This document shows, piece after piece, positions 43,925-53,483 of a stretch of DNA of 64,000 bases. The translations under genes and the position numbers were made by a program. The DNA comes from Rheinheimera lutimaris (lineage in GTDB: Bacteria; Pseudomonadota; Gammaproteobacteria; Enterobacterales; Alteromonadaceae): contig NZ_JABSOD010000005.1 in NCBI RefSeq assembly GCF_013283795.1, forward strand, positions 1-64,000, in the 5' to 3' direction. The notes below the pieces were generated by a model. The model searched no databases and was not told the DNA's origin. It saw nothing but the letters and a program-made list of their open reading frames with translations. The number at the start of each line of letters is the position of its first letter. Positions within the stretch are counted from its first letter, which is position 1.

Positions 43925-45194
43925 AAGTCCTCCGTGAATTTTTCATCAGCAGTAAGTACATTATTAAAAACAAGAACCATCTACCTTTATCCGCGTATAA
44001 AAAATTTGTTTCTAGCAAGCTATGAAAAACAACAAAGAAAAATAGCGAAAAATACAGGAATACAAAATATGGATCAGGATTGTCAGCATATAATAAATCA
44101 TAGAATGGCTTTATGACGAGTATAAAAAAAACCAAGCAAAAACCTATAAACCCTATTGATAGAATAAGATCCAGATAGCTATTATGTCCTTGAGTTTGTG
44201 TAAAAACCCAATCAACCCAGCCAAATGCATATTTCGCTACTACCATGTCTTCACCAACGTGCCAAACTGAGCCATATCCTAAGCCAAACCAAAAATGATC
44301 TTGAATGGCTAAATACATAAGATTCCAAATTGTCGCACGACCAGTGAATGCCTGAGGGTCATTAAGAACATCCAAAAATAAGAACAAAATTTGCTCTGAC
44401 AAGACGACAAGCAAAACTAGAAAGACAAAAATCACTATAGCAACGATATTTTTGATGAGGCTTCTTTTTATAACCAACATCATCATTAAGCCGAAAAAAA
44501 CACTTGGAAAGAGCAGAGCAAAGGAGGTTTTTGATTGAGTGAAATAGATAAAAATTATTCCAACCAATATAAAAGGAGCGTAAAAATAATTTTTAGTCTT
44601 GATTATGCTATATATAAAAAAAATTATTCCGAAACATATTGCTGGTGCAGCAAGGTTCTTATGAGGAAATACCCCTTTCCAATTCCCAACCAGTCCAGTA
44701 TCAAACAATTCAGAAGCCCCGTGCACTGCTCCGGGTAAAACAGGTATTGAAACAATACTAATAATTAGTAGCGCTGCATATAAAACAGCTAAAACTTTAA
44801 ACAAACTATCTGCTTTAATGATACTAACCAGCATCATGAGTGTTGTTGTAGTAACAGAAAGCAGTATAATCCTACGAAAAGATATCGCTGGTTCAGCAGC
44901 CCAACTAACCGACAATGCACACCAAAGCAAGATCAGAATTAGTCCTTTAAATTTAAGTAGGTCTTTAACACTACCTAATTTAAAAAAGCAAACTACTGAC
45001 AATACCCAAATAAGAAGAAAAACAATCTGCCGCAAAGCATTGCTAAAGCCTGTCTCATCTAACCTTAACTCGGAAACTTGTGAGGAAAACGGATTTAATC
45101 CAACATCAGCAAACACCAGTAAAGCACATAGTAAAAAATGTGCCAGATGATAATAATTAACTTTCAAATAACCATTGGATACGGAAAGCATCAA
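43914..45194 (-). CDS. O-antigen polymerase/ligase family (Wzy-like) protein
   Basis: The 426-residue protein has 10-12 predicted transmembrane helices and the Wzy_C-type loop with GLGYGSVWHV and the later TQGHNSYLDLILSIG, a GHNxYLD variant of the family signature. It most likely polymerises repeat units delivered by the flippase. Base composition is strongly A+T-rich compared with 2-30 kb, as is usual for exchanged serotype genes. Confidence 0.9.
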   Translation of the reverse strand: MMLSVSNGYLKVNYYHLAHFLLCALLVFADVGLNPFSSQVSELRLDETGFSNALRQIVFLLIWVLSVVCFFKLGSVKDLLKFKGLILILLWCALSVSWAAEPAISFRRIILLSVTTTTLMMLVSIIKADSLFKVLAVLYAALLIISIVSIPVLPGAVHGASELFDTGLVGNWKGVFPHKNLAAPAICFGIIFFIYSIIKTKNYFYAPFILVGIIFIYFTQSKTSFALLFPSVFFGLMMMLVIKRSLIKNIVAIVIFVFLVLLVVLSEQILFLFLDVLNDPQAFTGRATIWNLMYLAIQDHFWFGLGYGSVWHVGEDMVVAKYAFGWVDWVFTQTQGHNSYLDLILSIGFIGFCLVFFILVIKPFYDLLYADNPDPYFVFLYFSLFFFVVFHSLLETNFLYADKGRWFLFLIMYLLLMKNSRRTCEE

Positions 45195-45218
45195 TATTCC
45201 CTGCAGATTAAGAACATT

Positions 45219-46151
45219 TTAGGCACCATGTACGTTCTTATAAACTTCAGGGGCTGTACCAAAAATACCATTTAATTTCCCCCTTTGGCGCATGATCTTA
45301 AATATCGCATGCATTTTTTTTCTTTCTGAATTAAAGCAGAAAATATATAGAACTGAGTAATATACGAATGCCGATAATGTTTTTACCGCCTCGCTGAGCC
45401 AACTTAACATGCTCATTTTGTTCTTTCTCATTATCCGAACATCACCACATCCAATACGATAGGCGCGTTGTTTTGCCCATTCTTTGGTCAATCTTGAGCT
45501 ATCGATGAACTCATGACTTACAGCATCAGGTGTAAAAGCGAAAGTTGCACCAGCACTTTTAAGTCGGGTAAAAAACTCTTTATCACCGCCACCAGTGAGA
45601 CCAAAAACAGGATCAAAGTGTTGGCCTTTAAATTTAACCCAGACAGAACGATTAAGCAGAACATTACCCGTTCCCTGAACTAAGTCAATTCGCCCAGCAG
45701 GATGAATTGTGCGCCAGTAAAGATTAAGTTTCTCAGTCCACACTGGGGGTTCAACTGAAAATTCTGGCAAAACAGTTCCTGCAGTAACGTCAACATTTTC
45801 CAATTGCTGCATTTTTACTAAACTTGCAATCCATTTCTGCTCAACAACTTCATCATCGTCGACCATAGCCAGCATATCAGCCTCAAATTTGTCAAAAGCA
45901 TGCAACATTAAAGCATTACGAACATGTGATATGCCTCGAGCGGGTACTGCGATAACAACTAACTGATAAGGGTAACCTGCTTTCATTTCGTTCACAGTAA
46001 CATGACCACTTCCCCCCTCACCTTCATTATCAGCAACCAATACTATTGGAGAAAAATCCGCTTGCTGTCTTGCAATTGATTCAAGCAACCGTCTTAATCC
46101 CTGAGGTCTTTTAAACGTAGGTATACCGATAACAACTTTTATTTTATTCAT
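45219..46151 (-). CDS. Family 2 glycosyltransferase
   Basis: The 310-residue GT-A enzyme has VVIGIPTFKRPQGLRRLLES at the N terminus, MVDDDE as the metal motif (about 96-101), and a conserved GTGNVLL/GGGDKEFF acceptor region. A hydrophobic stretch near residues 255-275 may anchor it to the membrane. It starts the inner block of glycosyltransferase-polymerase genes and is A+T-rich like its neighbours. The donor is unknown. Confidence 0.92.
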   Translation of the reverse strand: MNKIKVVIGIPTFKRPQGLRRLLESIARQQADFSPIVLVADNEGEGGSGHVTVNEMKAGYPYQLVVIAVPARGISHVRNALMLHAFDKFEADMLAMVDDDEVVEQKWIASLVKMQQLENVDVTAGTVLPEFSVEPPVWTEKLNLYWRTIHPAGRIDLVQGTGNVLLNRSVWVKFKGQHFDPVFGLTGGGDKEFFTRLKSAGATFAFTPDAVSHEFIDSSRLTKEWAKQRAYRIGCGDVRIMRKNKMSMLSWLSEAVKTLSAFVYYSVLYIFCFNSERKKMHAIFKIMRQRGKLNGIFGTAPEVYKNVHGA

Positions 46152-46564
46152 TTAGTTACACCTTATAAAGCTATGTAGCTATTAATTACTCAGAAAATAT
46201 CAATACAATAAATGTAATAACGATTAAAAAAATTACCCAGATCGTTCAGCATAAGTCACATCCGTTATAACCTCATATTCCTCAGCAAATAGAAGCACTA
46301 TGGCATTCACCTGTAATTTAGCTGTAAAAATCACCACGAGACGTAATAACCGGCACTTTATGTGTTGTTTATTAGGCAGTTTCAGGTTAGGTACTTTGAG
46401 CTGGCATAAGCTCATTCAAATATAATTAGATATTACAGAACAATCCACATCAGTAATTACAATATTAATATTTTCCAAATCAGAAATCCCTGCTGTGCCT
46501 TCTATCGCCGATGCCCCCTCGTACATGAGAGTTTTTCTTGTAAATTCAAGTTAAGATCCATATT
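46152..46564. other. Non-coding A+T-rich gap
   Basis: I see no supported gene. A 60-codon frame at 46233-46415 on the minus strand has no ribosome site and no recognisable features. The gap may carry the promoter for the glycosyltransferase block, or a decayed gene. Confidence 0.5.
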
Positions 46565-47278
46565 TTAAAGCACTTGCACATTTAGTTTTTTAGAGACCAC
46601 TTTGCCAAGAAAGCTAAATGCGTTTTTGGGATAATCGAGTACATATCTTTTAATGGTATGCGGTTCTTTATACATTCTGTAAAAAGCTCTTAAACTCAAC
46701 CGGTTTATCCATTCAGGATAATAATCTCCTGTACTACCAGCTTCCTGCCTAATAAAACCACCACATGTAAATGAGCAGCCCTGATAACCTGCCCTTTGAA
46801 GTTTTAAGACAAACTGCTCCTGCTTTCCCGCCCCTAAGCCAGCAACCACAATGTCTACTGAAAGTTCTTTAATTTTATCTATCAGTTGATGCTCTTCTTT
46901 TTGGGAGAAAAATCCATTTTGGTAGCCTTTTATCACGATGTTCGGATACCGTTTAAAAATTTTCACTTGGAATGCTGTAACTTCTTGTTCAGTAGCGCCT
47001 ACAAAAAAAACTGATTTTTCATTTTCCTCAGCAAATTGAAATACATCTTCAGCAATAGAGGTAAAATCAAAACTTGCTCTGTTAATATTTTTTCTTTTAA
47101 CCAAACCAATTAACATGCACATTAAAAAACCATCACAATAGTAAGTAATATCACCGTCATTACTATCTTTAAAAAATGCACTTAACGAAGCTAAATTCAG
47201 AAATGAGTAGCAACCACCTGGTTTAATTGATGAAGGTCTAAAATCTGAGTTTACCAACAGTAAATTCGTATGTTTCAT
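46565..47278 (-). CDS. WecG/TagA/CpsF family glycosyltransferase
   Basis: The 237-residue protein has the GT26 fold: an early ITYYCDGFLMC region (the usual ADG site), VFFVGATEQEV, the IVVAGLGAGKQEQFV motif, and a C-terminal RAFYRMYKEPHTIKRYVLDYPK end. These enzymes transfer N-acetylmannosaminuronate or similar sugars to lipid-linked acceptors. A uronic-sugar transferase would suit the TviB-type dehydrogenase. The G(V/I)G motif is modified compared with the second GT26 gene at 56.4 kb. A shared promoter motif lies 64-81 bases upstream. Confidence 0.85.
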   Translation of the reverse strand: MKHTNLLLVNSDFRPSSIKPGGCYSFLNLASLSAFFKDSNDGDITYYCDGFLMCMLIGLVKRKNINRASFDFTSIAEDVFQFAEENEKSVFFVGATEQEVTAFQVKIFKRYPNIVIKGYQNGFFSQKEEHQLIDKIKELSVDIVVAGLGAGKQEQFVLKLQRAGYQGCSFTCGGFIRQEAGSTGDYYPEWINRLSLRAFYRMYKEPHTIKRYVLDYPKNAFSFLGKVVSKKLNVQVL

Positions 47279-47341
47279 ACTGTTTTTACATCCAAAGCAG
47301 CGAAATTCAATTACACACCAATGTTAATTTTCTTGACAATT

Positions 47342-47359
47342 AAAATAACCAAACTGGTT
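47342..47359. promoter_or_regulatory. Shared motif AAAATAACCAAACTGGTT (copy 2)
   Basis: This is the exact 18-base copy of 33136-33153, 64 bases upstream of the WecG-type gene on the minus strand. A regulator site common to two transcripts of the locus is the simplest reading. Confidence 0.5.
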
Positions 47360-47491
47360 AGCTGTTTTCTTCAGCCTCGGAGTTAACCTCAGAAACTGCT
47401 GAATACCCTTACGGTTGCTAAACCCAGCTTTTCAAAATGCAGATTTATAAAAAATCCTAACTACGCACTGCAGTCGTATAAACAACTATTG

Positions 47492-48457
47492 TTAAGACTG
47501 CGCTATCGCCAGTTCCAATTCAGTTCTTTTCAGTGGCTCGTTAATCAGCTTTTGCATCTGTGCTTTTAACGGAGCGCCCAGTGTCGGGTGGCGCAGGCCG
47601 TATTCCATATTGGCGGTTAACAGGCCCAATTTGGTGCCGCAGTCATGGCTTTTGCCCACAATGCGGTAGGCTTCCAGTTGTTCGAGTAACCGCAGTTGAT
47701 GCAACGCATCGGTTAACTGAATTTCGTCGCCGGCGCCTGGCGGCGTAAATTCCAGCAGGTCCCAAATGGCAGCAGACAGCACATAACGGCCGGTAATGGC
47801 GTAATTGCTTGGCGCCTCGTCCAGATCCGGCTTTTCTACCATATCGTAAATTTTTGCGGTACAACCGGCGCCTAAATCGGTGCCGTTTAAATCAACCACA
47901 CCATATTGGTTTACCATGTCGTGCGGCACCGGCTCTACCATGATCTGGCTGGCGTTGTTTTCTTTATAGCGCGCTATCATTGCCGCCAGGTTGTCTTTTT
48001 TCAGGTTGCTGTGGTACTGATCAATTAATACATCCGGCAGCAATACCGCAAAGGCGTTGTCACCTACTACCGGCCGTGCACATAAAATGGCATGACCAAG
48101 GCCCAACGCTACCGGTTGACGCACGGAAATAATGGTGACATTTTTTGGCACTATGGCGCGCACTTCTTCCAGCAACTGGCGCTTAACGCGTTTTTCCAGC
48201 GTGGCTTCCAGCTCAAAGCTGGTGTCAAAGTGGTTTTCAATGCTGTTTTTCGACGAGTGCGTTACTAATACAATTTCAGTAATACCGGCGGCTACCGCTT
48301 CCTGCACTACATACTGAATCAGAGGCCGGTCTACTACCGGTAACATTTCTTTTGCCATCGCCTTAGTGGCGGGCAACATACGGGTTCCCAGACCCGCAAC
48401 CGGAATAACAGCCTTAGTGATGGCAGAGGTTTTTACTGCAGATAACGATGAAGGCAT
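47492..48457 (-). CDS. galU: UTP-glucose-1-phosphate uridylyltransferase
   Basis: The 321-residue enzyme makes UDP-glucose. It has the nucleotide-binding start [25 protein letters not shown] (motif GLGTRMLP), [21 protein letters not shown], and [24 protein letters not shown] at 48457 is preferred because AAGGA precedes it at seven bases, and the nine codons beyond it look non-coding. UDP-glucose feeds both polysaccharide loci. It is the last gene of this side of the locus. Confidence 0.95.
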   Translation of the reverse strand: MPSSLSAVKTSAITKAVIPVAGLGTRMLPATKAMAKEMLPVVDRPLIQYVVQEAVAAGITEIVLVTHSSKNSIENHFDTSFELEATLEKRVKRQLLEEVRAIVPKNVTIISVRQPVALGLGHAILCARPVVGDNAFAVLLPDVLIDQYHSNLKKDNLAAMIARYKENNASQIMVEPVPHDMVNQYGVVDLNGTDLGAGCTAKIYDMVEKPDLDEAPSNYAITGRYVLSAAIWDLLEFTPPGAGDEIQLTDALHQLRLLEQLEAYRIVGKSHDCGTKLGLLTANMEYGLRHPTLGAPLKAQMQKLINEPLKRTELELAIAQS

Positions 48458-48767
48458 AGTACCGGTCCTTGTGGTGAATGACAATTAATTAACAAAAATC
48501 AACACAACATTACAACATTATGTGCAAATAGACAAAGCGAGCACGGATAAAAGCGATAGTAAGCGGCAAAAGCGCGATGCTGGTGCGGTAATCGTCCATG
48601 GCTGAAATGTTACATCCTGTCGAGCGTCGCAATTTTACGTACACAAATTGTAAAGTCAAAGTATTTTAACTGCTATTTATGACGCTCTGATGGCAAATTG
48701 CCGCAGTGGTAATTGCAGCGCTTAGCCACAGCCGCTATAGTTTGGCAATAACTTACTGATAACGCTG
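48458..48767. other. Divergent intergenic region galU / lapG
   Basis: This stretch of 310 bases holds no gene. It must carry the promoters for galU (left) and the lapG-lapD group (right). No clear operator or terminator is visible. Confidence 0.55.
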
Positions 48768-49496
48768 GTGTGTTACATATTGCCCTCTAGCCTGCAGCTC
48801 TCCTGCCCATGGTTTCTTACCGAACGCTTTCGCCGTTTTTACCGGTGCTTTGGCTATTGCCTGTTACTTTCTGTTAGCATATTGCTCAGTTTTCAGGTAT
48901 TTACCCGGGTAGAGCCTTTTGCGCTAAGCGATACGTTGTTACAGCAAACAGAACAAGGCTACGGTGAGGCCGCGCTGCAACGGGTATTGCGCTGGCAAGC
49001 CTTAATCAACAACAGCCGTGGTAACAGCGATTGGAATAAGCTGCACAAAGCTAACGATTTTGCCAACCGCGAAGTAGCTTATGCCAGTGATGAAGCGCAT
49101 TGGGGCAAAAGCGATTACTGGGCTACGCCGCTGGAGTCACTGCAAACCGGTGCCGGTGACTGTGAAGATTACGTAATACTAAAGTACTTTATGCTGCGCG
49201 CTATGGGCGTGGAGGAAAATAAACTGCGGTTAATGTATGTGCGGGCCCTTACACAGAACGAACCGCATATGGTACTAACCTACACCGAAAAACCCGGTCA
49301 GTATCCACTGGTACTGGACAATATTAACCCGAAAATTTTGCCGGCGAATAAACGCACCGATTTGCGACCGGTTTACGCCTTTAACGGCAGCGGTTTATGG
49401 ATGGCGAAAGCCCAGGGCCTGGGCAATAAGGTGGAAAACAGCGCCGGGGTATCGCAATGGCAGCAGTTGCTTGAACGGATAGAACATGGTAATTAA
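48768..49496 (+). CDS. lapG: LapG-type periplasmic cysteine protease
   Basis: The 242-residue transglutaminase-like (BTLCP) protease has an N-terminal membrane/signal segment (about 27-46), then the catalytic triad Cys132 (GAGDCEDY), His167 (PHMVL) and Asp184 (LDNIN). The acidic residues next to the Cys are the calcium site of the family. LapG clips the N terminus of large adhesins and so frees cells from surfaces. It is held inactive by LapD at high c-di-GMP, and lapD follows after 30 bases. The start is GTG; alternatives inside the first 25 codons are possible. Confidence 0.92.
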   Translation: MCYILPSSLQLSCPWFLTERFRRFYRCFGYCLLLSVSILLSFQVFTRVEPFALSDTLLQQTEQGYGEAALQRVLRWQALINNSRGNSDWNKLHKANDFANREVAYASDEAHWGKSDYWATPLESLQTGAGDCEDYVILKYFMLRAMGVEENKLRLMYVRALTQNEPHMVLTYTEKPGQYPLVLDNINPKILPANKRTDLRPVYAFNGSGLWMAKAQGLGNKVENSAGVSQWQQLLERIEHGN

Positions 49497-49526
49497 CAAT
49501 TTGTATATATTGAAGGGACAACAAGC

Positions 49527-51563
49527 GTGTTGAAGAATGGAATCAGTTTAAGTACGCAGTTTTATGCACTGATCATTGTAATGACCTTTATTGCCTTTGC
49601 CGGCAGTTTGCTTAGCAGCACGCTGACGCTGCGCGATTATCTTAACAGTCAATTAGGATCACACGCGCAGGATGCGGCCCATAACCTGGGCCTGGCGATA
49701 AGCAGCAGCGGTGGCGCCGACACGGTGCTTATTCACACTCTGGCCAGCACCTTGTTTGACTCCGGCTATTATCAGCAAATCCGTTTTGTTGATAATGAAG
49801 AACGCGAACTGGTTAATCTGAGTCACGATAACAATGCTGCCGTTCCGCGCTGGTTCAGCGATGTTTTTGCGTTGCAGGCACCGATAATGCAAAGTGAGAT
49901 AAGCGATGGCTGGTTAGTGCTGGGCACGCTAACGGTGCAATCTAACACTGTGCTGGCTGAACGCAGCCTGTGGCAACAAACCACCCGCAACCTGCTTAGC
50001 AGTGCGCTGCTGTTTGCGCTGGCAGCCTTAGCAATTCATGTTATTTTGCGTGCCCTGCTCAAGCCGCTGCGGCAAATAGTGCAGCAAGCCGAAGCCGTGG
50101 GCCGCAAAGAATTCCGGCAAAACCCTGGCCGCACCGTCACCCGCGAGTTAAACCTGGTGTTGGGGGCGTTAAACAGCATGGTGCTGAATATCAGTAAGGT
50201 GTTTAGCGAGCAAAGCCGCTATGCCGAACAACTCATGCAACAGGCTTATTTAGACCCGCTAACCTCCCTGCCAAACCGCCGTGCGCTGCAGCAGCAACTA
50301 AGCAATCTGCAGCAAGACGCTAAACTGAACCACAACGCGCTTTATGTGGCGATGGTTAGTTTAAGCTCGCTGCAACAAACTAATGACGAGCAAGGCTATG
50401 CCAGCGGTGATCAGTATGTGCAAAAAGCCGCCAGCCTGTTGCGGCAACTGCAACAACAATACCCTGCATTGCAGCTGTTCCGGCTGTCAGGTTCAGAGTT
50501 TGCCATTATCGGCGCAGCAGACAGAACAAGCGCAGCTGAACTGGACAACAAGCTGATACAGGCGCTGGAGCAAGAACACAGCCAGTGCTACAGCCAGGGT
50601 TTTGGCCGTGCGGTAAGTGTACTGGCAGAAGCTGCAGAGTCATTTAGTAACATTCTGGCCAGGCTGGACACGCTGCAGGCACAAGACAACGTACAACTGT
50701 TAACCGGCGCCAATACTGAAGCAGACTTGTGCGCGCCGGGTCGGTTGCAGTGGCAGCAACTGATTGACCGGTTGTTACATCATAACGACAGCAGTGACGC
50801 CAATATGGAACTGCTATTACAACCGGTGGCCGATCAGCAACATAAGCTGGTTTATGCCGAATGTTTACTGCGCTTTGTGGTTGATGATAAGCCATTATCT
50901 ACCGCTGAAGTGCTGGCCATGGCCGCCAGATTAAACCGTGCCGATACGTTAGAACGGCAAATGTTGCAGTTTATATTACAATCACTGCCGCAGTTATCCG
51001 GTGGCGCCGTGGCCATTAATATCAGTGAAGCAGTATTGTGCTCTGACGACTTGCGCCAATGGTTGTTGTTACAGTTGGCTCAAGGTGCCGCAACACTGCC
51101 ACCGCTGCTGGTAGAAATAGCAGAGCACAGCATTATTCAACATCCGCAGCAAGCCGCTCAATTTATAACCAAATTGCAACAGTTGAACATAAAAGTGGTT
51201 ATTGAGCGTTTCGGCGCCAATTTAACCTCACTGCGGCATATTCAACACTTAAATATTGATTATGTTAAGCTGGATGCGGGATTTATCAATGACTTAGAGC
51301 AAGAAAGCAACCGCTTCTTTATTATGACACTGACACAAATTTGTCACAGTGTCGGTATTAAAGTTTTGGCAACACATCTTGAGAGCATAGACAGGCTGGA
51401 AGCCTGTAAATCACTGAATGTAGATGGGTTTCAGGGGTTCGTTTTGGGTGAGATCATAAATTTTACCTTTTTGAGCAAAAAAGGGGATGTCAACAAAACC
51501 AAAATGCAATATACTCTGAAACAAGTTTTTAACCCCAAAGGAGATACCTATGATGCTTCGTAA
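49527..51563 (+). CDS. lapD: LapD-type c-di-GMP receptor (degenerate GGDEF-EAL)
   Basis: The 678-residue inner-membrane protein has transmembrane helix 1 (about 10-32), a periplasmic LapD/MoxY-type output domain, transmembrane helix 2 (about 152-172) and a HAMP-like linker. The GGDEF domain has an active-site motif degenerated to GSEF. In the EAL domain the signature is changed to AECLL, and the loop is ATHLES where active enzymes have AEGVE. It therefore binds c-di-GMP without making or breaking it and controls LapG. The end overlaps the next gene by 14 bases. Confidence 0.93.
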   Translation: MLKNGISLSTQFYALIIVMTFIAFAGSLLSSTLTLRDYLNSQLGSHAQDAAHNLGLAISSSGGADTVLIHTLASTLFDSGYYQQIRFVDNEERELVNLSHDNNAAVPRWFSDVFALQAPIMQSEISDGWLVLGTLTVQSNTVLAERSLWQQTTRNLLSSALLFALAALAIHVILRALLKPLRQIVQQAEAVGRKEFRQNPGRTVTRELNLVLGALNSMVLNISKVFSEQSRYAEQLMQQAYLDPLTSLPNRRALQQQLSNLQQDAKLNHNALYVAMVSLSSLQQTNDEQGYASGDQYVQKAASLLRQLQQQYPALQLFRLSGSEFAIIGAADRTSAAELDNKLIQALEQEHSQCYSQGFGRAVSVLAEAAESFSNILARLDTLQAQDNVQLLTGANTEADLCAPGRLQWQQLIDRLLHHNDSSDANMELLLQPVADQQHKLVYAECLLRFVVDDKPLSTAEVLAMAARLNRADTLERQMLQFILQSLPQLSGGAVAINISEAVLCSDDLRQWLLLQLAQGAATLPPLLVEIAEHSIIQHPQQAAQFITKLQQLNIKVVIERFGANLTSLRHIQHLNIDYVKLDAGFINDLEQESNRFFIMTLTQICHSVGIKVLATHLESIDRLEACKSLNVDGFQGFVLGEIINFTFLSKKGDVNKTKMQYTLKQVFNPKGDTYDAS

Positions 51564-52056
51564 AGCTCTGGTGCTGGGTACCGCTTGCACAATGATGTTG
51601 TGTTCAGGCGCGGTATTTGCACAGGACATTGCACAAACCACTGATGTTGCTGTTGTACAGGAAACCCCTGTAACTGTTACTGCTGTTCAGACTACTGCTG
51701 ATTTAACTGCGCAATTAGCTGCAGCACCGGAAAATGCTGCGCAATTAATTGCGAATGCTATTACTGCTGCAAACGGAGATGAAGCTGCTATTGAAGCTAT
51801 TTTAGCAGCAGCTGCCGACGCAGGCGTTGAAGCTGACGTTATTCTGGCTTCTGCTGTAAGTGTCGGCGTTGACCCAAGCGTAGTAGCTCAGGTTGTCGCT
51901 GATACCCAAACTGCTGCAGCTCCGGTTGCACCAGCGGCAGCACCACAAGCTCTGCAAGCCGTTGCTGCTGTTGCACCGGTTGCACTGCCAGCTCCTGGCG
52001 CGCCTGGCTTTGGCGGCGGCGGCGGTGGCGGCGGCGGTACCATTTCCGGTAACTAA
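51550..52056 (+). CDS. Small exported Ala/Val-rich protein with Gly-rich tail, unknown
   Basis: The 168-residue protein has a signal peptide (about 1-24, ending VFAQ). A helical Ala-rich domain (about 45-120) has a repeated A-x-AGV-x-x-D-x-ILASA rhythm. A Pro/Ala linker follows, and the tail holds nine glycines in a row before TISGN. A strong ribosome site (AAAGGAG) and overlap with lapD suggest coupled, high expression. A terminator follows directly. I do not recognise the family. An extracellular matrix or fibre component controlled with the adhesion switch is possible; so is a processed peptide. The tail codes for GGC repeats that could slip during replication. Confidence 0.75.
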   Translation: MMLRKALVLGTACTMMLCSGAVFAQDIAQTTDVAVVQETPVTVTAVQTTADLTAQLAAAPENAAQLIANAITAANGDEAAIEAILAAAADAGVEADVILASAVSVGVDPSVVAQVVADTQTAAAPVAPAAAPQALQAVAAVAPVALPAPGAPGFGGGGGGGGGTISGN

Positions 52057-52073
52057 GCCTCAGTTTGTTGCAT

Positions 52074-52100
52074 AAGAAAGGGCCTATGGCCCTTTTTCTT
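52074..52100 (+). terminator. Rho-independent terminator
   Basis: The stem AAAGGGCC-TAT-GGCCCTTT is followed by TTTCTTT, after the small exported protein. It ends the lapG-lapD transcript. Confidence 0.85.
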
Positions 52101-52142
52101 TGTGCAGGATTATTTTAATACGGATGTTATGCAGTCTCTGAC

Positions 52143-53483
52143 ATGAAAACACAGCACAGCTCTTTAAGCCGCTTAATTCCCTTACTGTTAAGCTTTATTA
52201 TTATCTGGGCCCCGATCCCGTTGGGTTCTAACCGTATCTGGGCTTGGTCAATATTACACAGCTTAATTGCTGTGGCGGTGTTGTTGCACTGTGTCGTGGC
52301 GTTTCAACAGCGTCAACCATTATGGCGTGAGCGCTGGATAGGCCGCTTTCTCGCTGTACCGGCCTTTACTGCCTTGTATATGTGTCTGCAGTGGCTGGAT
52401 GTTATTCCCGGCCTGTCTAGCGCTGACGCCTATCACACCGCTATGCTGGCACAACGCACCTTTTACCTGCTGCTGTTTTTATGGCTGTTGTGCCAATACA
52501 CCGATTCTGTTGCGCGGATGAAAGCAGTGTTAATTGCCATTGTCACTGCCGGCTGCATTCAGGCCTGTTATGGCAGCATGATTAATCTGGCCGGGCTGGA
52601 GCAATCACCTCTGTTTGGCGTTATCGAAGCAGATAAAGCCCGTGGCAGCTTTGTTTATCAAAACCACTACGCGAATTATCTTGCACTGTGTCTTAGCATG
52701 GCCATTGGCTGGATGATCAGTGAACTGAACGTAGACAAAGTCAGCGGCAGCCGTAAAGCCAAATTGCGTGAAGCTGTCAGCACCTTGCTCAGTGCCAAAA
52801 TGCTGCTACGCCTCGCAGTGATAATAATGATTATCGGCTTAATTTTAAGCCGCTCGCGCATGGGTAACAGTGCTTTTTTTGTTGGCCTGGGTATAACAGC
52901 GCTGCTGGCCATTTTTTGTTATAAAAAACCGCCGCGCTTACTAAAACCCTTAGTGCTGAGTATTTTTGTGCTGGATTTACTGATAGTCGGCGCCATGTTT
53001 GGCGTAGAAAAGGTAAAACAACGGCTGGCAGAAACCAGCTTTGCCGGCGAAACCCGTGATGAAGTAGTACTGCACAGCTTACCATTGCTGCAACAACACT
53101 GGCTTACCGGCAGTGGCGCCGGCAGCTTTTACACCGTATTTCCGGCACAGCAGCAAGGCGTATATACCGGCTTTTACGACCATGCCCACAATGAATATTT
53201 ACAGTTCAGTATAGAACTGGGCATACCGCTCACTTTGCTGTTAGGCGCCTGGCAATTGTATGCGCTGTGGTTATGTATCCAAACTATGCGTACGCGTAAT
53301 ACGCGCTTATACAAAGGTGTGGCCTTTGGTGCCATGATGGCCAACCTGCATATGCTGCTGCATAACACGGTAGATTTTAATCTGCAGGCACCGGCTAATG
53401 CTTTGTTATTTGTCAGTATTCTGGCTCTTAGCCATCTGGCTTACCATAACCCGCAACCGCAGCGTACTGGCTCCGGGCTATAA
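52143..53483 (+). CDS. O-antigen ligase family membrane protein
   Basis: The 446-residue protein has about 11 transmembrane helices and the ligase/polymerase loop: GSGAGSFYTVFP and HAHNEYLQFSIELGIP (the conserved HNxYL site, about 345). It also has the RGSFVYQNHYANYL cytosolic/periplasmic motif. It either polymerises repeat units or attaches a finished glycan to an acceptor. It stands alone between a terminator and a convergent YdcF-type gene. Confidence 0.88.
   Translation: MKTQHSSLSRLIPLLLSFIIIWAPIPLGSNRIWAWSILHSLIAVAVLLHCVVAFQQRQPLWRERWIGRFLAVPAFTALYMCLQWLDVIPGLSSADAYHTAMLAQRTFYLLLFLWLLCQYTDSVARMKAVLIAIVTAGCIQACYGSMINLAGLEQSPLFGVIEADKARGSFVYQNHYANYLALCLSMAIGWMISELNVDKVSGSRKAKLREAVSTLLSAKMLLRLAVIIMIIGLILSRSRMGNSAFFVGLGITALLAIFCYKKPPRLLKPLVLSIFVLDLLIVGAMFGVEKVKQRLAETSFAGETRDEVVLHSLPLLQQHWLTGSGAGSFYTVFPAQQQGVYTGFYDHAHNEYLQFSIELGIPLTLLLGAWQLYALWLCIQTMRTRNTRLYKGVAFGAMMANLHMLLHNTVDFNLQAPANALLFVSILALSHLAYHNPQPQRTGSGL

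Noticed and set aside
43914-45194. Assigning WaaL ligase rather than Wzy polymerase
   Set aside because: The family signature does not separate the two; position next to flippase and glycosyltransferases favours a polymerase.
46233-46415. 60-codon frame as a small gene
   Set aside because: It has no ribosome site, no start context and no recognisable composition; it lies in an A+T-rich gap.
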